Below, in pieces: positions 53,600 through 63,066 of a stretch of 64,000 nt of DNA (its first letter is position 1; every line of letters begins with the position of its first letter). The notes below the pieces were generated by a model. The model had not been told where the DNA came from and made no database searches. It was given only the letters and a program-made list of their open reading frames with translations. A program made the translations under genes and the position numbers. The stretch is from Reyranella massiliensis 521. Its GTDB lineage: Bacteria > Pseudomonadota > Alphaproteobacteria > Reyranellales > Reyranellaceae. Where the stretch lies: assembly GCA_945860205.1 (NCBI GenBank), contig CAMARK010000005.1, positions 1-64,000 of the forward strand, in the 5' to 3' direction.

Positions 53600-54496
53600 T
53601 CACGAAGTGGGCGCCGGAGCCCTTTCACGGGCCCGAATGCGTTCCCGGTGCAGGATATAGAGGCCCGAACCGATGACCAGCGGCAGGCCGTACCAGACCG
53701 TCCAGGAGGGCTCCTCCTGGAACCAGAGGTATCCGAACAGCACGGCGAGCACGATCGAGCTGTAGTCGAAAGGCGCCAGCACCGCCGCCGGGGCCAGCCG
53801 CCAGGCCCGGGTGATGAGGATCTGGGCCACGCCGCCCAGCAGGCCGAGCACGGTCAGCCAGAGCCAGTCCATGGGCGCCGGCCATATCCATTCCGGAATG
53901 GCGCCGACCAGCGACACCACGCTGCAGGCCAGGGCGAACCAGAACAGCGTGACGACGTCGTGGTCGTGGCGGCTCAGCAGCCGGACCAGGATGGTCGACA
54001 GGGCGTAGCAAAAGGTGGCTGCCAGCAGGATCAGCGAGATGGGATGGATCTCCATCCCCCAGGGATCGAGCATGATCAGCACGCCCGCAAAGCCGACGGC
54101 GACTGCGCTCCAACGCCGCCAGCCCACGGGCTCACGCAGCAGCGGCACCGAGAGCGCCACCATGAAGAGCGGCGCGGCAAAGGAGATCGCGTAGGCATCG
54201 ACCAGCGGCATGCGCGGGAAGACATAGAAGAAACCCAGCGTGCTGCCGAATCCGACCACAACACGGACCGCCTGTAGCCACGGCCGGTTGGCCCGCACGA
54301 TCCTGAGGCCGCCAGCCCGCCAGATCAGCACCGCCACCGGGATCAGGGCGATGGCGCTGCGGAACAGCATGAGCTGGAACGAGCCGTAGGTGTCGCCGAG
54401 CGCCTTCACCATCGCGTCCATGGTGCAGAACAGCACCAGCGAGGCCAACTTCAGGTAAATGCCGTGCAGGGCGGCGTGTTTGCTCGGGGCGGACAA
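53600..54496 (-). CDS. DMT (EamA) family transporter
   Basis: A 298-residue membrane protein with ten predicted helices in two EamA repeats (MDAMVKALGDTYGSFQLMLFRS, LQAVRVVVGFGSTLGFFYVFPRMPLVDAYAISFAAPLFMVALSVPLL, then the second half LILLAATFCYALSTILVRLLS and AAVLAPFDYSSIVLAVLFGYLWFQEEP). It exports or takes up amino acids or metabolites. The TTG at 54496 is chosen because LSAPSKHAALHGIYLKLASL begins the family sequence there; the much longer open frame upstream reads the cyclase gene antisense. It is divergent from the CHASE2 cyclase. Confidence 0.82.
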   Translation of the reverse strand: MSAPSKHAALHGIYLKLASLVLFCTMDAMVKALGDTYGSFQLMLFRSAIALIPVAVLIWRAGGLRIVRANRPWLQAVRVVVGFGSTLGFFYVFPRMPLVDAYAISFAAPLFMVALSVPLLREPVGWRRWSAVAVGFAGVLIMLDPWGMEIHPISLILLAATFCYALSTILVRLLSRHDHDVVTLFWFALACSVVSLVGAIPEWIWPAPMDWLWLTVLGLLGGVAQILITRAWRLAPAAVLAPFDYSSIVLAVLFGYLWFQEEPSWTVWYGLPLVIGSGLYILHRERIRARERAPAPTS

Positions 54497-54562
54497 GGTG
54501 CGCCATTTGGCTTGGCGTGCGTCCTTCCGTAAAGTGATGATTGCAAAAGGGACTGCACCGCG

Positions 54563-56812
54563 ATGCGCATGGGTTGGTTGTTCGGTCGCAACACTGCGCA
54601 GCGCGCGCCGCTGGCGATTGCCTTCCTGGTCCTTCTGAATGCGCTTTTCCTGCGGGCGGCGGACCCCACGGCGCTCTCCCGCCTGCGCGACTTCGCCTTC
54701 GACAATTTTCAGCGCATCGAGCCACGCCAGTATTCGCCCGAAACGCCGGTGCGCATCATCGATATCGACGAGGCATCGCTTTCTGCTTACGGCCAATGGC
54801 CGTGGCCGCGCACCGTCCTTGCCGAGTTGGTCGACAAGCTTACGGAAAAAGGCGTGGCAGCCATCGCGTTCGACGCGATATTCGCCGAGTCTGATCGCTC
54901 GTCGCTGAGTGGCATGGTTCGCGAACTTGGCGCCTTCACCGATCCGGAAACCGTCCGGAAAATCTCGGCGGCGGTCCAGGATAGCGACAAGGTCTTTGCC
55001 GGAGCGATCGCCAGTTCGAAGGTCGTGACGGGCTTCGGCTTCGATCTCAATGGCGGAACGGACCCGCCGCGGCGCTTCTTCGGCGTCGCCTTTGCCGGCG
55101 ACGATCCGAGCCAGTTCCTGCCGCTGCAGGCCCGTACGGTGGAGACGCTTCCGCTGCTGGTGGCGGCAGCCAAGGGCAACGGCAGCGTCAACACCGACCA
55201 CGAAAGCGTGGTGATCCGCCGCGTGCCGATGATGTTCCGGCTCGCGGGGCAGGAGGGGCTGTTTCCGGCGCTTTCGATCGAGGCGGTGCGCGTGGCCCAA
55301 GGCGCAGGCACCTATTTCATCAAGTCATCCGGCGCGAGCAGTGAACTGTCGTTCGGCGAGAGTACCGGCATGGTCTCGATCAAGACCGGCGACTTGGCTG
55401 TGCCGACCGACGGCCGCGGACACGTGACGCTCTTCGACACCGGCCATGTCCCGGGACGTTTCATCTCGGCGCTCGCCGTCCTCAGGGACAAAGTCCCGCC
55501 AGCCGAGCTCGAGGGTCGTGTCGTCTTCATCGGCACCAGCGCGATCGGCCTCAAGGACCTGCGCAATACGCCGGTCCAGGACACGGTGCCGGGCGTCGAA
55601 GTCCACGCCCAGCTCGCCGAGCAGATGATCGAGCAGCAATTCCTGGCGCGACCGGATTACGCGACCGGCGCCGAGTTCCTCTACCTGGCGGTGATCGGGC
55701 TGCTCTTCGTATGGCTCTTGCCTCGGCTTTCGGCGGGCCGGATGGCGATCGTTGCTATGGTCTTCATCGGCATCGGCGTCCTGGTGCCGTGGATCGCCTA
55801 TTCGGAGTACCGGCTGCTGTTCGATCCGATCTATCCGCCGGCAACCCTGGCGGCGATCTATGTCAGCGGCTCGGCTCTCGCTTTCATGAGCGCGGAACGC
55901 GAGCGTCGCGAGATCCGCGGAGCCTTCGGTCTATATCTGTCGCCCGATGTCGTCGAGCAGCTCGCCCGCAATCCCGATCTGCTGAAGTTGGGTGGCGAGC
56001 TGCGCGAGATCACGGTGATGTTCACCGACGTGCGTGGCTTCACCACGATTTCCGAGCAGTTCGATCCGCAGGGGCTGACGCGGTTCATGAACCGCTTCCT
56101 GACGCCGATGACCGACCTGATCCTCGATCATCGCGGCACCATCGACAAATACATGGGTGACGCCATCATGGCGTTCTGGAATGCGCCGATCGAGGTGGAA
56201 GGCCATGCCGCCCGCGCCTGCGAGACAGCGCTTGCCATGCAGGCAAGGCTGCGCGCCCTCAATGTCGAGTGGAAAGCCGAGGCCGAAGTGGAGGGCCGCC
56301 GGCACATCCCCGTGAACATCGGCGTCGGTCTCAATACCGGCCGCGCCTCGGTCGGCAACTTCGGATCGTCGCAGCGCTTCACCTATTCCTGCCTCGGCGA
56401 CTCGGTGAATCTCGCCTCCCGCCTCGAAGGTCAATGCAAGACCTATGGCGTTGGAGTCATCGTCGGGAGCAGTACACGCGCGGAGGTTCTGGATCTGGCG
56501 ACTATCGAACTCGACCTGGTGATGGTGAAGGGCAAGACCGAGCCGGAACAGGTCTATGCGCTGCTAGGAGACGCTGCGATGGCGACGTCGTCCGCTTTTC
56601 AGGCATTGCTGGATCGACAGGCGGCGCTGCTGGCACAATATCGCGCCGGTGGCTTTGCCGAAGCCTTGGCGATGATCGATGCTTGTGAGCAGGCCGCTGA
56701 AGAGACGGGCTGGCAGCAGGGCTATTACGAAATGATGCGGGCACGGATCGACGGCCTGATCGACGATTCGCCGATGGACTGGACGGGAGTATATGTCGCC
56801 AAAGACAAGTGA
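54563..56812 (+). CDS. CHASE2-domain class III adenylate cyclase
   Basis: A 749-residue membrane cyclase. After an N-terminal helix comes a large extracytoplasmic CHASE2 sensor (IIDIDEASLSAYGQWPWPR, VAAIAFDAIFAESDRSS, NTPVQDTVPGVEVHAQLAEQMI). Three membrane helices follow at about residues 355-430, then a cytoplasmic cyclase domain (about 460-640: VMFTDVRGFTTISEQFDP, YMGDAIMAFWNAP, SCLGDSVNLASRLEGQ) with both metal Asp residues. It makes cAMP in response to an external signal. A roughly 90-residue C-terminal tail follows. The DUF4392-like gene overlaps its last 20 bases. Confidence 0.88.
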   Translation: MRMGWLFGRNTAQRAPLAIAFLVLLNALFLRAADPTALSRLRDFAFDNFQRIEPRQYSPETPVRIIDIDEASLSAYGQWPWPRTVLAELVDKLTEKGVAAIAFDAIFAESDRSSLSGMVRELGAFTDPETVRKISAAVQDSDKVFAGAIASSKVVTGFGFDLNGGTDPPRRFFGVAFAGDDPSQFLPLQARTVETLPLLVAAAKGNGSVNTDHESVVIRRVPMMFRLAGQEGLFPALSIEAVRVAQGAGTYFIKSSGASSELSFGESTGMVSIKTGDLAVPTDGRGHVTLFDTGHVPGRFISALAVLRDKVPPAELEGRVVFIGTSAIGLKDLRNTPVQDTVPGVEVHAQLAEQMIEQQFLARPDYATGAEFLYLAVIGLLFVWLLPRLSAGRMAIVAMVFIGIGVLVPWIAYSEYRLLFDPIYPPATLAAIYVSGSALAFMSAERERREIRGAFGLYLSPDVVEQLARNPDLLKLGGELREITVMFTDVRGFTTISEQFDPQGLTRFMNRFLTPMTDLILDHRGTIDKYMGDAIMAFWNAPIEVEGHAARACETALAMQARLRALNVEWKAEAEVEGRRHIPVNIGVGLNTGRASVGNFGSSQRFTYSCLGDSVNLASRLEGQCKTYGVGVIVGSSTRAEVLDLATIELDLVMVKGKTEPEQVYALLGDAAMATSSAFQALLDRQAALLAQYRAGGFAEALAMIDACEQAAEETGWQQGYYEMMRARIDGLIDDSPMDWTGVYVAKDK

Positions 56813-57713
56813 GACTTTTAGGCGGATCGCCGCCATCGAAGCGCTGGTGTGCCGCGATGTCGGCCGCAAGACCGGGGAGTTGGTGGAGGCGAACAGGGGC
56901 GGCCTGTCGGCGGCGGCGCAGTCCCTTGCCCAGACAACCCGCGTCGGCCTCATCACCGGCTTCTTCGTGCCGCGGGGCGATGTTGCGGCACCCGAGACCG
57001 ACGGTCCGGTCGGCACGGCGCTTCTCGCCGCCGCACTTGCGGCGTGCGGCGTGCCGGCAAGGATCGCGGTCGACACGCCCTGCGCCGACGCCGTGCGGGT
57101 GGCCGTCGAGGCAGCGGGGGGCGGTGTCGGCGTCGATGAAGTGGCCGTCGACGACCGAGCCGGGCTCGAGCGTTTGACCGAGACCTGGCAGAAGGCCGGC
57201 CTCAGCCATGCGCTCGCGATCGAACGCTGCGGCCGCAGCACCGGGGGCCCACCGCGCAATATGCGAGGCGTCGATGTCTCGCCCTGGACGGCGCCGCTCG
57301 ACGATCTGTTTCTCGGTGGCCCCTGGACGAAACTCGCGGTCGGCGATGGCGGCAACGAGATCGGCATGGGCAAGCTGCCGGCCGGCCTGATCGCACGGAC
57401 GGTGCCGAACGGCGCCGAAATCGCCTGCGTCACCTCCTGCGACCATCTCGTCGTCGCCGGTGTTTCGAACTGGGGCGCCTACGGGCTGATGGCAGCCCTT
57501 GCCGTGTTGCGTGCGGATTGGCGGCCGATGATCGCCAGGTTCCTGACAGCGGAACGCGACCTCGCCGTCACCCAGGCGATCGTCGACAGGGCCGGTGCGG
57601 TCGATGGCGTCACGGCGCGCGGCGAGGCGACGGTCGACGGCTTCGGTCCCGACATTCATGGTGCACTGATCGACGAACTCGGTCGCATTGCGTGGGGGCA
57701 GGTGGCGGACTAG
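56793..57713 (+). CDS. D-glutamate cyclase-like protein (DUF4392 family)
   Basis: A 306-residue protein of the DUF4392/D-glutamate cyclase family. ITGFFVPRGDVAAPETDGPVGTA is a strong family motif. AIERCGRSTGGPPRNMRGVDVSPWTAPLDDLFLG follows, with VGDGGNEIGMGKLP as the conserved core. Related enzymes convert D-glutamate to 5-oxo-D-proline. The ATG lies within the 3' end of the CHASE2 cyclase, so the two are coupled; whether glutamate metabolism feeds cAMP signalling is not known. The acyl-CoA dehydrogenase begins 12 bases after its stop. Confidence 0.78.
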   Translation: MSPKTSETFRRIAAIEALVCRDVGRKTGELVEANRGGLSAAAQSLAQTTRVGLITGFFVPRGDVAAPETDGPVGTALLAAALAACGVPARIAVDTPCADAVRVAVEAAGGGVGVDEVAVDDRAGLERLTETWQKAGLSHALAIERCGRSTGGPPRNMRGVDVSPWTAPLDDLFLGGPWTKLAVGDGGNEIGMGKLPAGLIARTVPNGAEIACVTSCDHLVVAGVSNWGAYGLMAALAVLRADWRPMIARFLTAERDLAVTQAIVDRAGAVDGVTARGEATVDGFGPDIHGALIDELGRIAWGQVAD

Positions 57714-57724
57714 TTTGCGCCGCC

Positions 57725-58891
57725 ATGGAAAACCCTTACGCACCGACCCATCCCGAAATCCGCGATGCGGTTCGCCAACTCTGCCTGAAATTCGACGGCG
57801 CCTACTGGCGTGACCTCGATCGCGAGCGCGGCTACCCGACGGCGTTCGTGAAGGCGCTGACCGAGGCGGGCTGGCTCGGGATCCTCATTCCCGAGGAATA
57901 TGGCGGCTCGGGCCTCGGCCTCTCGGCGGCAAGCGCGGTGCTCGAGGAGATCCACCACGCCGGCTGCAACGCCGCAGCGTGTCATGCCCAGATGTACATC
58001 ATGGGCACCATGCTCCGGCACGGCAGCAAGGAGCAGAAGGAACGCTACCTGCCCAAGATCGCCACCGGGGAATTGCGGCTACAAGCTTTCGGCGTCACTG
58101 AGCCGTCCAGCGGCACCGATACGCTCAGCCTTCGCACCACGGCGGTGAAGAAGAACAACAGTACCTACGTCGTGAACGGCCAGAAGGTATGGACCAGCCG
58201 CGCCGAGCATTCCGACCTGATGCTGCTGCTGGCGCGCACCACGCCGCGCGAGCAATCCGCCAAGCGCACGGAGGGGCTCTCGGTGTTCCTGGTCGACATG
58301 GGCACGGCGTTGAACAAGGGGCTAACCATCCGGCCGATCCGCACGATGATGAACCACAACAGCACCGAGGTGTTCTTCGACAACATGGAAGTGCCGGCCG
58401 AGAACCTGATCGGCGAGGAAGGGCAGGGCTTCCGCTACATCCTGAGCGGCATGAACGCCGAGCGCGTGCTGATCGCTTCGGAATGTATCGGCGACGGGCG
58501 CTGGTTCATCGAGAAGGCCGTGAACTATGCCAAGGAGCGCAAGCTCTTTGGTCGGCCGATCGGACAGAATCAAGGCGTGCAGTATCCCATTGCGCGTGCC
58601 TACACGCAGATCGAGGCGGCCGATCTGATGGTGCGCAAGGCGGCCAGCCTGTACGAGGCCGGCATCAATGCTGGCGCAGAAGCCAACATGGCCAAGATGC
58701 TGGCGTCGGAGGCGTCGTGGGCATGCGCCGAGATGTGCGTGCAGACGCATGGCGGCTTCGGCTTCGCCGAAGAATACGACATCGAGCGCAAATTCCGCGA
58801 AGCGCGGCTCTACACGGTGGCGCCGATCTCGACCAACATGATCCTGAACTACGTCGCCGAACACATCCTCGGGCTGCCGCGCTCCTACTGA
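57725..58891 (+). CDS. Acyl-CoA dehydrogenase
   Basis: A 388-residue FAD enzyme of the acyl-CoA dehydrogenase family. GILIPEEYGGSGLGLSAASAVLEEIH is the N-terminal domain, LQAFGVTEPSSGTDTLSLRTTAV the middle beta-domain, and KRTEGLSVFLVDMG follows. The C-terminal NYAKERKLFGRPIGQNQGVQYPIA and MCVQTHGGFGFAEEYDIERKFREARLYTVAPISTNM contain the FAD- and substrate-binding blocks. It oxidises an acyl-CoA to the enoyl-CoA. The end overlaps the convergent Rieske gene by 7 bases. MaoC and HpcH/HpaI genes nearby suggest the same pathway. Confidence 0.88.
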   Translation: MENPYAPTHPEIRDAVRQLCLKFDGAYWRDLDRERGYPTAFVKALTEAGWLGILIPEEYGGSGLGLSAASAVLEEIHHAGCNAAACHAQMYIMGTMLRHGSKEQKERYLPKIATGELRLQAFGVTEPSSGTDTLSLRTTAVKKNNSTYVVNGQKVWTSRAEHSDLMLLLARTTPREQSAKRTEGLSVFLVDMGTALNKGLTIRPIRTMMNHNSTEVFFDNMEVPAENLIGEEGQGFRYILSGMNAERVLIASECIGDGRWFIEKAVNYAKERKLFGRPIGQNQGVQYPIARAYTQIEAADLMVRKAASLYEAGINAGAEANMAKMLASEASWACAEMCVQTHGGFGFAEEYDIERKFREARLYTVAPISTNMILNYVAEHILGLPRSY

Positions 58892-60006
58892 GCCACGGCG
58901 TTCACGATCATTTTCTGGAAATGAACCACCAGATGTTCGCTGTTGGTCAGGAACCGCCCTCGATCGGGCAGGCCGCCGAGCAGGCCGCGCTGTACTGAGT
59001 CGGTGAGATCGTCGTCTTCCTTGGCGACCTGCTTGTTGAAGGCGATCAACGACTGCGCGAAATCCGCATTGACGCCCGGGCCGAAGAACTGCTCGGAAAA
59101 GCCTTTGGTCGCATTCGGTCCGTCAGGACTCCACACGTCGACCGACAGGTTGGGAAAGCCCGGGTTGATGTTGATGGTCATGTTCGGCCACAGGAAGTGA
59201 TACTGCGACTGCGTCACGTCGCCGGCGACATCGTAAAGAGCCACCTTGCTCTTGCCTTGCAGGGCGGTGCTGCGCACCTGGCCGGTCTGGCTCGAGAACA
59301 GTCCGTGCGCCGTGAGCTTGTAGGCATCGGGCCGCACGTCGATCGCGGCGTTGAAGCCGGGATGGGCAACGGCGCAGTGATAGCACTCGAGGTAGTTCTC
59401 CAGCATGGTCTTCCAGTTGGCGTGCGACCGCCATTCCTCGCGGTTGTGGGGCACGAGCCTGTCGAGCGCCACGCCGCTGCCGGCGATGATGTCCAAGATC
59501 GGACCGTAACAGGTCTCCACCGACGGCACCTCGGGGTCGAGATGCACGAACACGAATGGACCCAGCGCTTCAGCCCGGATCGGCAGAAGCGGAAAGTCGC
59601 CGAGGTTGAAATTCGGCTCGGCGGCCGAACGCGGCACGCGCTTGAGGCCGCCGGCAAGGTCGTAGGTCCAGGCGTGATAGCCGCACTGCATCACCTTGGC
59701 GTTGCCGCGCCCCTTCATGACTTCGTGACGACGGTGGCGACAGACATTGACGAAGCCCGCCAGCCCACGGTCGTTGCGAACGACGACGACCGGCACGCCG
59801 CCGGCATAGCCGGTGATGTAGTCGCCCAGCGCCGTCAATTGCGACACGGGGCCAATGTAGTTCCAGCTCTTGCGGAAGACGTGCGTGATCTCCCGCTCGG
59901 TGATCGACGGGTCGGTGTACCAGCGCGACGGCAGCGACTCGCCGCGGTCGAGCGCCGCGAGCAGGCCGCTGGAAGAGTCGAAGCCTTGCGTCATGAGTGG
60001 CGCCAT
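58885..60006 (-). CDS. Rieske non-heme iron oxygenase, alpha subunit (CntA/YeaW-like)
   Basis: A 373-residue oxygenase. The Rieske cluster ligands are FVNVCRHRRHEVM and VMQCGYHAWTYDL. The mononuclear iron site ENYLECYHCAVAHPGF has the E..H..H pattern seen in carnitine and betaine monooxygenases (CntA/YeaW/stachydrine demethylase types) rather than aromatic dioxygenases. It needs a reductase not encoded here. ATG 60006 overlaps the ExoD-like stop (TGATG); ATG 59994 is an alternative. Substrate unknown, possibly a quaternary amine. Confidence 0.84.
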   Translation of the reverse strand: MAPLMTQGFDSSSGLLAALDRGESLPSRWYTDPSITEREITHVFRKSWNYIGPVSQLTALGDYITGYAGGVPVVVVRNDRGLAGFVNVCRHRRHEVMKGRGNAKVMQCGYHAWTYDLAGGLKRVPRSAAEPNFNLGDFPLLPIRAEALGPFVFVHLDPEVPSVETCYGPILDIIAGSGVALDRLVPHNREEWRSHANWKTMLENYLECYHCAVAHPGFNAAIDVRPDAYKLTAHGLFSSQTGQVRSTALQGKSKVALYDVAGDVTQSQYHFLWPNMTININPGFPNLSVDVWSPDGPNATKGFSEQFFGPGVNADFAQSLIAFNKQVAKEDDDLTDSVQRGLLGGLPDRGRFLTNSEHLVVHFQKMIVNAVAQ

Positions 60007-60632
60007 CAATTCAGGATAGCGGCTCGAAGAGCCGAGATTGCGGCCATGATCGCGGCGTGGCCAACCATCAGCAGGAAGACCGTCCAGATCGCGGTGACGA
60101 TCGTGAGCAGCCAGCCGAACATGGCCATCATGCCGTCGTCCTCGATGAGCGCGAGGCAGAACAACAGGATGGCGTAGGCCGGGAACAGGTTGTCGAAGGG
60201 GATCGGCAACGCCAGTACCAGGATGTTGAGCGACCAAGCGATCAGCAGCAATTGGCGCGGCAGCCCGGTCACCCACCATTCGCGGCGGGCGTGAACGGTC
60301 TTTTCCAGCCACTGGATGAAGCGGCGGGTGCGGCCGAGGCAGTTCTGCAGCTTGCCGCGGTCCAGGCCGCGCCGGCCGATGAATCCGGGCAGGGACGCCA
60401 CGGGCCGACCGGCGAAGAACTGGACCAGCAGGAACAGCATCGGCACGCCAGTGATCGTCGAGAGCCAGGGAATGCCCGTCGGTATGACATTGGGCACGTT
60501 GAGCGCCAGGATGGCGAAGGCGTAGGAGCGGCCTTCCAGGCCGGTCAGGAACTCATCGAGCGTCAGGACGGAGTCGCGCGCACCGGCGAACATCCGGTCG
60601 AGCGCATCGTAGAGCCCGAAAGTGTCCTTCAT
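60006..60632 (-). CDS. ExoD-family exopolysaccharide synthesis protein
   Basis: A 208-residue membrane protein with about five helices (AFAILALNVPNVIPTGIPWLSTITGVPMLFLLVQFFAG, LLLIAWSLNILVLALPIPFDNLFPAYAILLFCLALIEDD and others). The blocks GIPWLSTITGVPMLFLL and PFDNLFPAYAILLFCLALIEDDG are typical of ExoD. ExoD is linked to exopolysaccharide and alkaline tolerance in rhizobia; its biochemical role is unclear. It is coupled to the HpcH/HpaI gene by TAATG and to the Rieske gene by TGATG, an odd metabolic neighbourhood. Confidence 0.83.
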   Translation of the reverse strand: MKDTFGLYDALDRMFAGARDSVLTLDEFLTGLEGRSYAFAILALNVPNVIPTGIPWLSTITGVPMLFLLVQFFAGRPVASLPGFIGRRGLDRGKLQNCLGRTRRFIQWLEKTVHARREWWVTGLPRQLLLIAWSLNILVLALPIPFDNLFPAYAILLFCLALIEDDGMMAMFGWLLTIVTAIWTVFLLMVGHAAIMAAISALRAAILN

Positions 60633-61492
60633 TACCCCGTCCGGGCGAGCAGGCGCTCAGCCAGCACCAGATGCGGGCGGTCGAGCATCTTGCCGTCGAG
60701 GGTGAGAACCCCGGATTCCGGGTTGCTCTCGAAGGTCGCCACGACGCGCTTGGCCCAGTCGATCTCATCCGCGCTCGGCGTGAAGACCTCATGGATGATC
60801 GCAACCTGGTCGGGATGGATCGCGATCTTGCCGCAATATCCCATGCGCCGGGCGTCGCGCGCCTCGGCCCGGAGGCCGTCGACGTTCTTGATGTCGGGAT
60901 AGACCGTGTCATAGGCGGTGACGCCGGCGGCCACCGACGCCATCAGGTTGATCGTGCGGGCAAGCTTGAAGGTGTCGTCGTAGACGCCGGGCGACGGGCC
61001 CTTGGCGAGCGCGCCGAGGTCGGCCATCAGATCCTCGCCACCCCAGGAGTGGCCCATCAGCCGCGCATGCTTGGCCGGCGCGGCCGTCAGCGCCAGCACG
61101 GCGGCGGCACTTTCGGTGGCGATGGTCAGGATGCGAGTCGTGCCGTGACCGATGCCTTCGCGCGCTTCGAGGGCGTCGAGGTAGTTGGCCAGCAGGTCGA
61201 GGTTGGCCTGGCCGACGCATTTCGGAAAGACGATGCCGTCGGGCTTGCCCTGCATGACGACGGCCAGATCACCCAGCGTCAGGCCGGTGTCGAGCGCGTT
61301 CACGCGGACATAGAGCTTGGGGCCATTGCGATTGGCGCTGCGCAGATAGGCCAAGGCCATATCGCGCGCGATCGGCTTGCGGTTGGCGGCGACCGAGTCC
61401 TCGAGGTCGAGGATCAGCCCGTCCGGCCCGGAGGTCGGGCCCTTGGCGAGCTTGCGCTCCGAATCGGCCGGAACGAACAGGAATGAACGCAT
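60632..61492 (-). CDS. HpcH/HpaI aldolase / citrate lyase beta-like protein
   Basis: A 286-residue TIM-barrel lyase of the CitE/HpcH family. The N-terminus is SFLFVPADSERKLAKG, DGLILDLEDSVAANRKPIAR has the metal Asp/Glu, and KLYVRVNALDTGLTLGDLAVVMQGKPDGIVFPKC follows. ILTIATESAAAVLAL carries a Glu metal ligand, SWGGEDLMADLG follows, and YCGKIAIHPDQVAIIHEVF is the C-terminal signature. It cleaves or forms a C-C bond in a malyl- or citramalyl-CoA-like compound. It lies 10 bases after the MaoC stop, in one operon with it. Confidence 0.86.
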   Translation of the reverse strand: MRSFLFVPADSERKLAKGPTSGPDGLILDLEDSVAANRKPIARDMALAYLRSANRNGPKLYVRVNALDTGLTLGDLAVVMQGKPDGIVFPKCVGQANLDLLANYLDALEAREGIGHGTTRILTIATESAAAVLALTAAPAKHARLMGHSWGGEDLMADLGALAKGPSPGVYDDTFKLARTINLMASVAAGVTAYDTVYPDIKNVDGLRAEARDARRMGYCGKIAIHPDQVAIIHEVFTPSADEIDWAKRVVATFESNPESGVLTLDGKMLDRPHLVLAERLLARTG

Positions 61493-61502
61493 GCTTTAAT
61501 CC

Positions 61503-61958
61503 TCAGGCTTTCGACTTCTTGTGCATCAGCGCCTGGCGCGTGCATTCGGCCACGACGTCACCGTGCTGGTTGATCGCGGTATGGCCGAACTCCACGATGC
61601 CGGCGTTGGGCCGCGACTTGCTCTCGCGCAGGCTCAGCACCTTGGTACGCACACGAATTGTGTCGCCGTGAAAGACAGGCTTGGGGAAACGCACGTCGGT
61701 CATGCCGAGGTTGGCGACCGTCGTGCCCAGCGTCGTGTCGTTTACGGTCATCCCGATCATCAGGCCCAGGGTGAACAGGCTGTTCACGATGCGCTGGCCA
61801 AATTCGGTCTTGGAGGCGAACTCCTCGTCGATGTGCAACGGCTGCACGTTCATGGTGAGCGAGCTGTAGAGGACATTGTCCATTTCCGTGACGGTGCGCG
61901 TCCACGGATGCTCGAACATCTGGCCGACGGTGAATTCCTCGAAATAAAGCCCCGCCAT
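61503..61958 (-). CDS. MaoC-like dehydratase
   Basis: A 151-residue hot-dog fold hydratase. [42 protein letters not shown] matches the MaoC/MeaC-type N-terminus with the catalytic Asp-His-type region. [19 protein letters not shown] follows, and [41 protein letters not shown] is typical of mesaconyl-CoA hydratase-like proteins. It hydrates an enoyl-CoA, plausibly with the downstream CitE-like lyase. ATG 61958 follows GGGGGAGG. The longer open frame upstream is not family-like. Confidence 0.85.
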   Translation of the reverse strand: MAGLYFEEFTVGQMFEHPWTRTVTEMDNVLYSSLTMNVQPLHIDEEFASKTEFGQRIVNSLFTLGLMIGMTVNDTTLGTTVANLGMTDVRFPKPVFHGDTIRVRTKVLSLRESKSRPNAGIVEFGHTAINQHGDVVAECTRQALMHKKSKA

Positions 61959-62078
61959 CTTCCTCCCCCGAATTCCTCCACCCGAAAGTCCGCTCTTACT
62001 AGCATGGATGGACGCTGACCGGCTCGCCATCGTATCAATGCCGCCACAGGACGAAACACCGACGACGGGAGCAGGACG

Positions 62079-63056
62079 ATGCGTGCGATGCTGAGCGAAA
62101 CGCCGGGCGGGCCGGAAAGCCTTAAACTGGTGGAACTCCCGTCCAAGCCGTTGAGCAAGGGCCAGGTGCGTGTCGCGGTCCGGGCGGCAGGCGTTAATTT
62201 TCCCGACACGCTGATCATCCAGGACAAATACCAGTTCAAGCCGCCGCGCCCGTTCGCACCGGGCCACGAGATCGCCGGGGACATCATCGAGCTGGGCGAG
62301 GGTGTGAGCGGCTACAAGATGGGTGACCGCGTGATCGGCATGATCGGCCATGGCGGCTACGCCACCGAGGCGGTCGTCGATATGGGCAGCCTGCTGCCGA
62401 TGCCGAAGAACATGAGCTACGACGACGGCGCGGCGTTCACCATGACCTACGGCACCTCCTACTACGCGCTGAAGCAGCGCAGCAGCTACAAGGCCGGCGA
62501 GACGCTGCTGGTCACCGGCGCCTCGGGCGGCGTCGGCCTTACCGCCGTCGAACTGGGCGCGCTGATGGGGCTGAAGGTGATCGCCGCCGTTGGCTCCGAC
62601 GAGAAGATGGAGATCTGCAAAAAGTACGGCGCCACGATGTTCGTGAACTACACCAAGGACAAGATGCGCGACAAGGTCAAGGAGCTGACCGGCGGCAACG
62701 GCGCGGACATCATCTACGACGCCGTCGGCGGCGATGCCTTCGACGAGTCCGTCCGCTGCATTGCCTGGTACGGGCGGCTGCTGGTGGTGGGCTTTGCGGC
62801 CGGTCGCATCCCCTCGCTGCCGGCCAACCTCGCCCTGCTGAAGAGCTGCGACGTGCGCGGCGTATTCTATGGTGCCTGGCGCGGGCGCGAGCCTGCGGAA
62901 GCGCGGAAGAATTTCGATGAGCTGCTGGCCTGGTATGCCGAGGGCAGGCTGAAGCCGCACATCTCCATGCGCTTTCCGCTGGAGGAGAGCGCCGAGGCAA
63001 TGAACGCACTCCTGTCGCGCAAGGCGACAGGCAAGGTCGTGCTGACGATCTCCTGA
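62079..63056 (+). CDS. NADPH:quinone oxidoreductase family protein
   Basis: A 325-residue zinc-free medium-chain reductase. Blocks are [36 protein letters not shown] (no Zn Cys), [31 protein letters not shown] as the NADPH-binding motif, and [20 protein letters not shown]. It reduces quinones or enoyl compounds with NADPH; the family also includes trans-2-enoyl-CoA and crotonyl-CoA reductase-like members. It is divergent from the MaoC operon and precedes an SDR gene by 10 bases. Confidence 0.86.
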   Translation: MRAMLSETPGGPESLKLVELPSKPLSKGQVRVAVRAAGVNFPDTLIIQDKYQFKPPRPFAPGHEIAGDIIELGEGVSGYKMGDRVIGMIGHGGYATEAVVDMGSLLPMPKNMSYDDGAAFTMTYGTSYYALKQRSSYKAGETLLVTGASGGVGLTAVELGALMGLKVIAAVGSDEKMEICKKYGATMFVNYTKDKMRDKVKELTGGNGADIIYDAVGGDAFDESVRCIAWYGRLLVVGFAAGRIPSLPANLALLKSCDVRGVFYGAWRGREPAEARKNFDELLAWYAEGRLKPHISMRFPLEESAEAMNALLSRKATGKVVLTIS

Positions 63057-63066
63057 GGAGGATGCG

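Noticed and set aside
53600-55300. A 566-residue version of the DMT transporter starting inside the cyclase gene
   Set aside because: The extra N-terminus is antisense to the CHASE2 domain; EamA sequence starts only near 54496.
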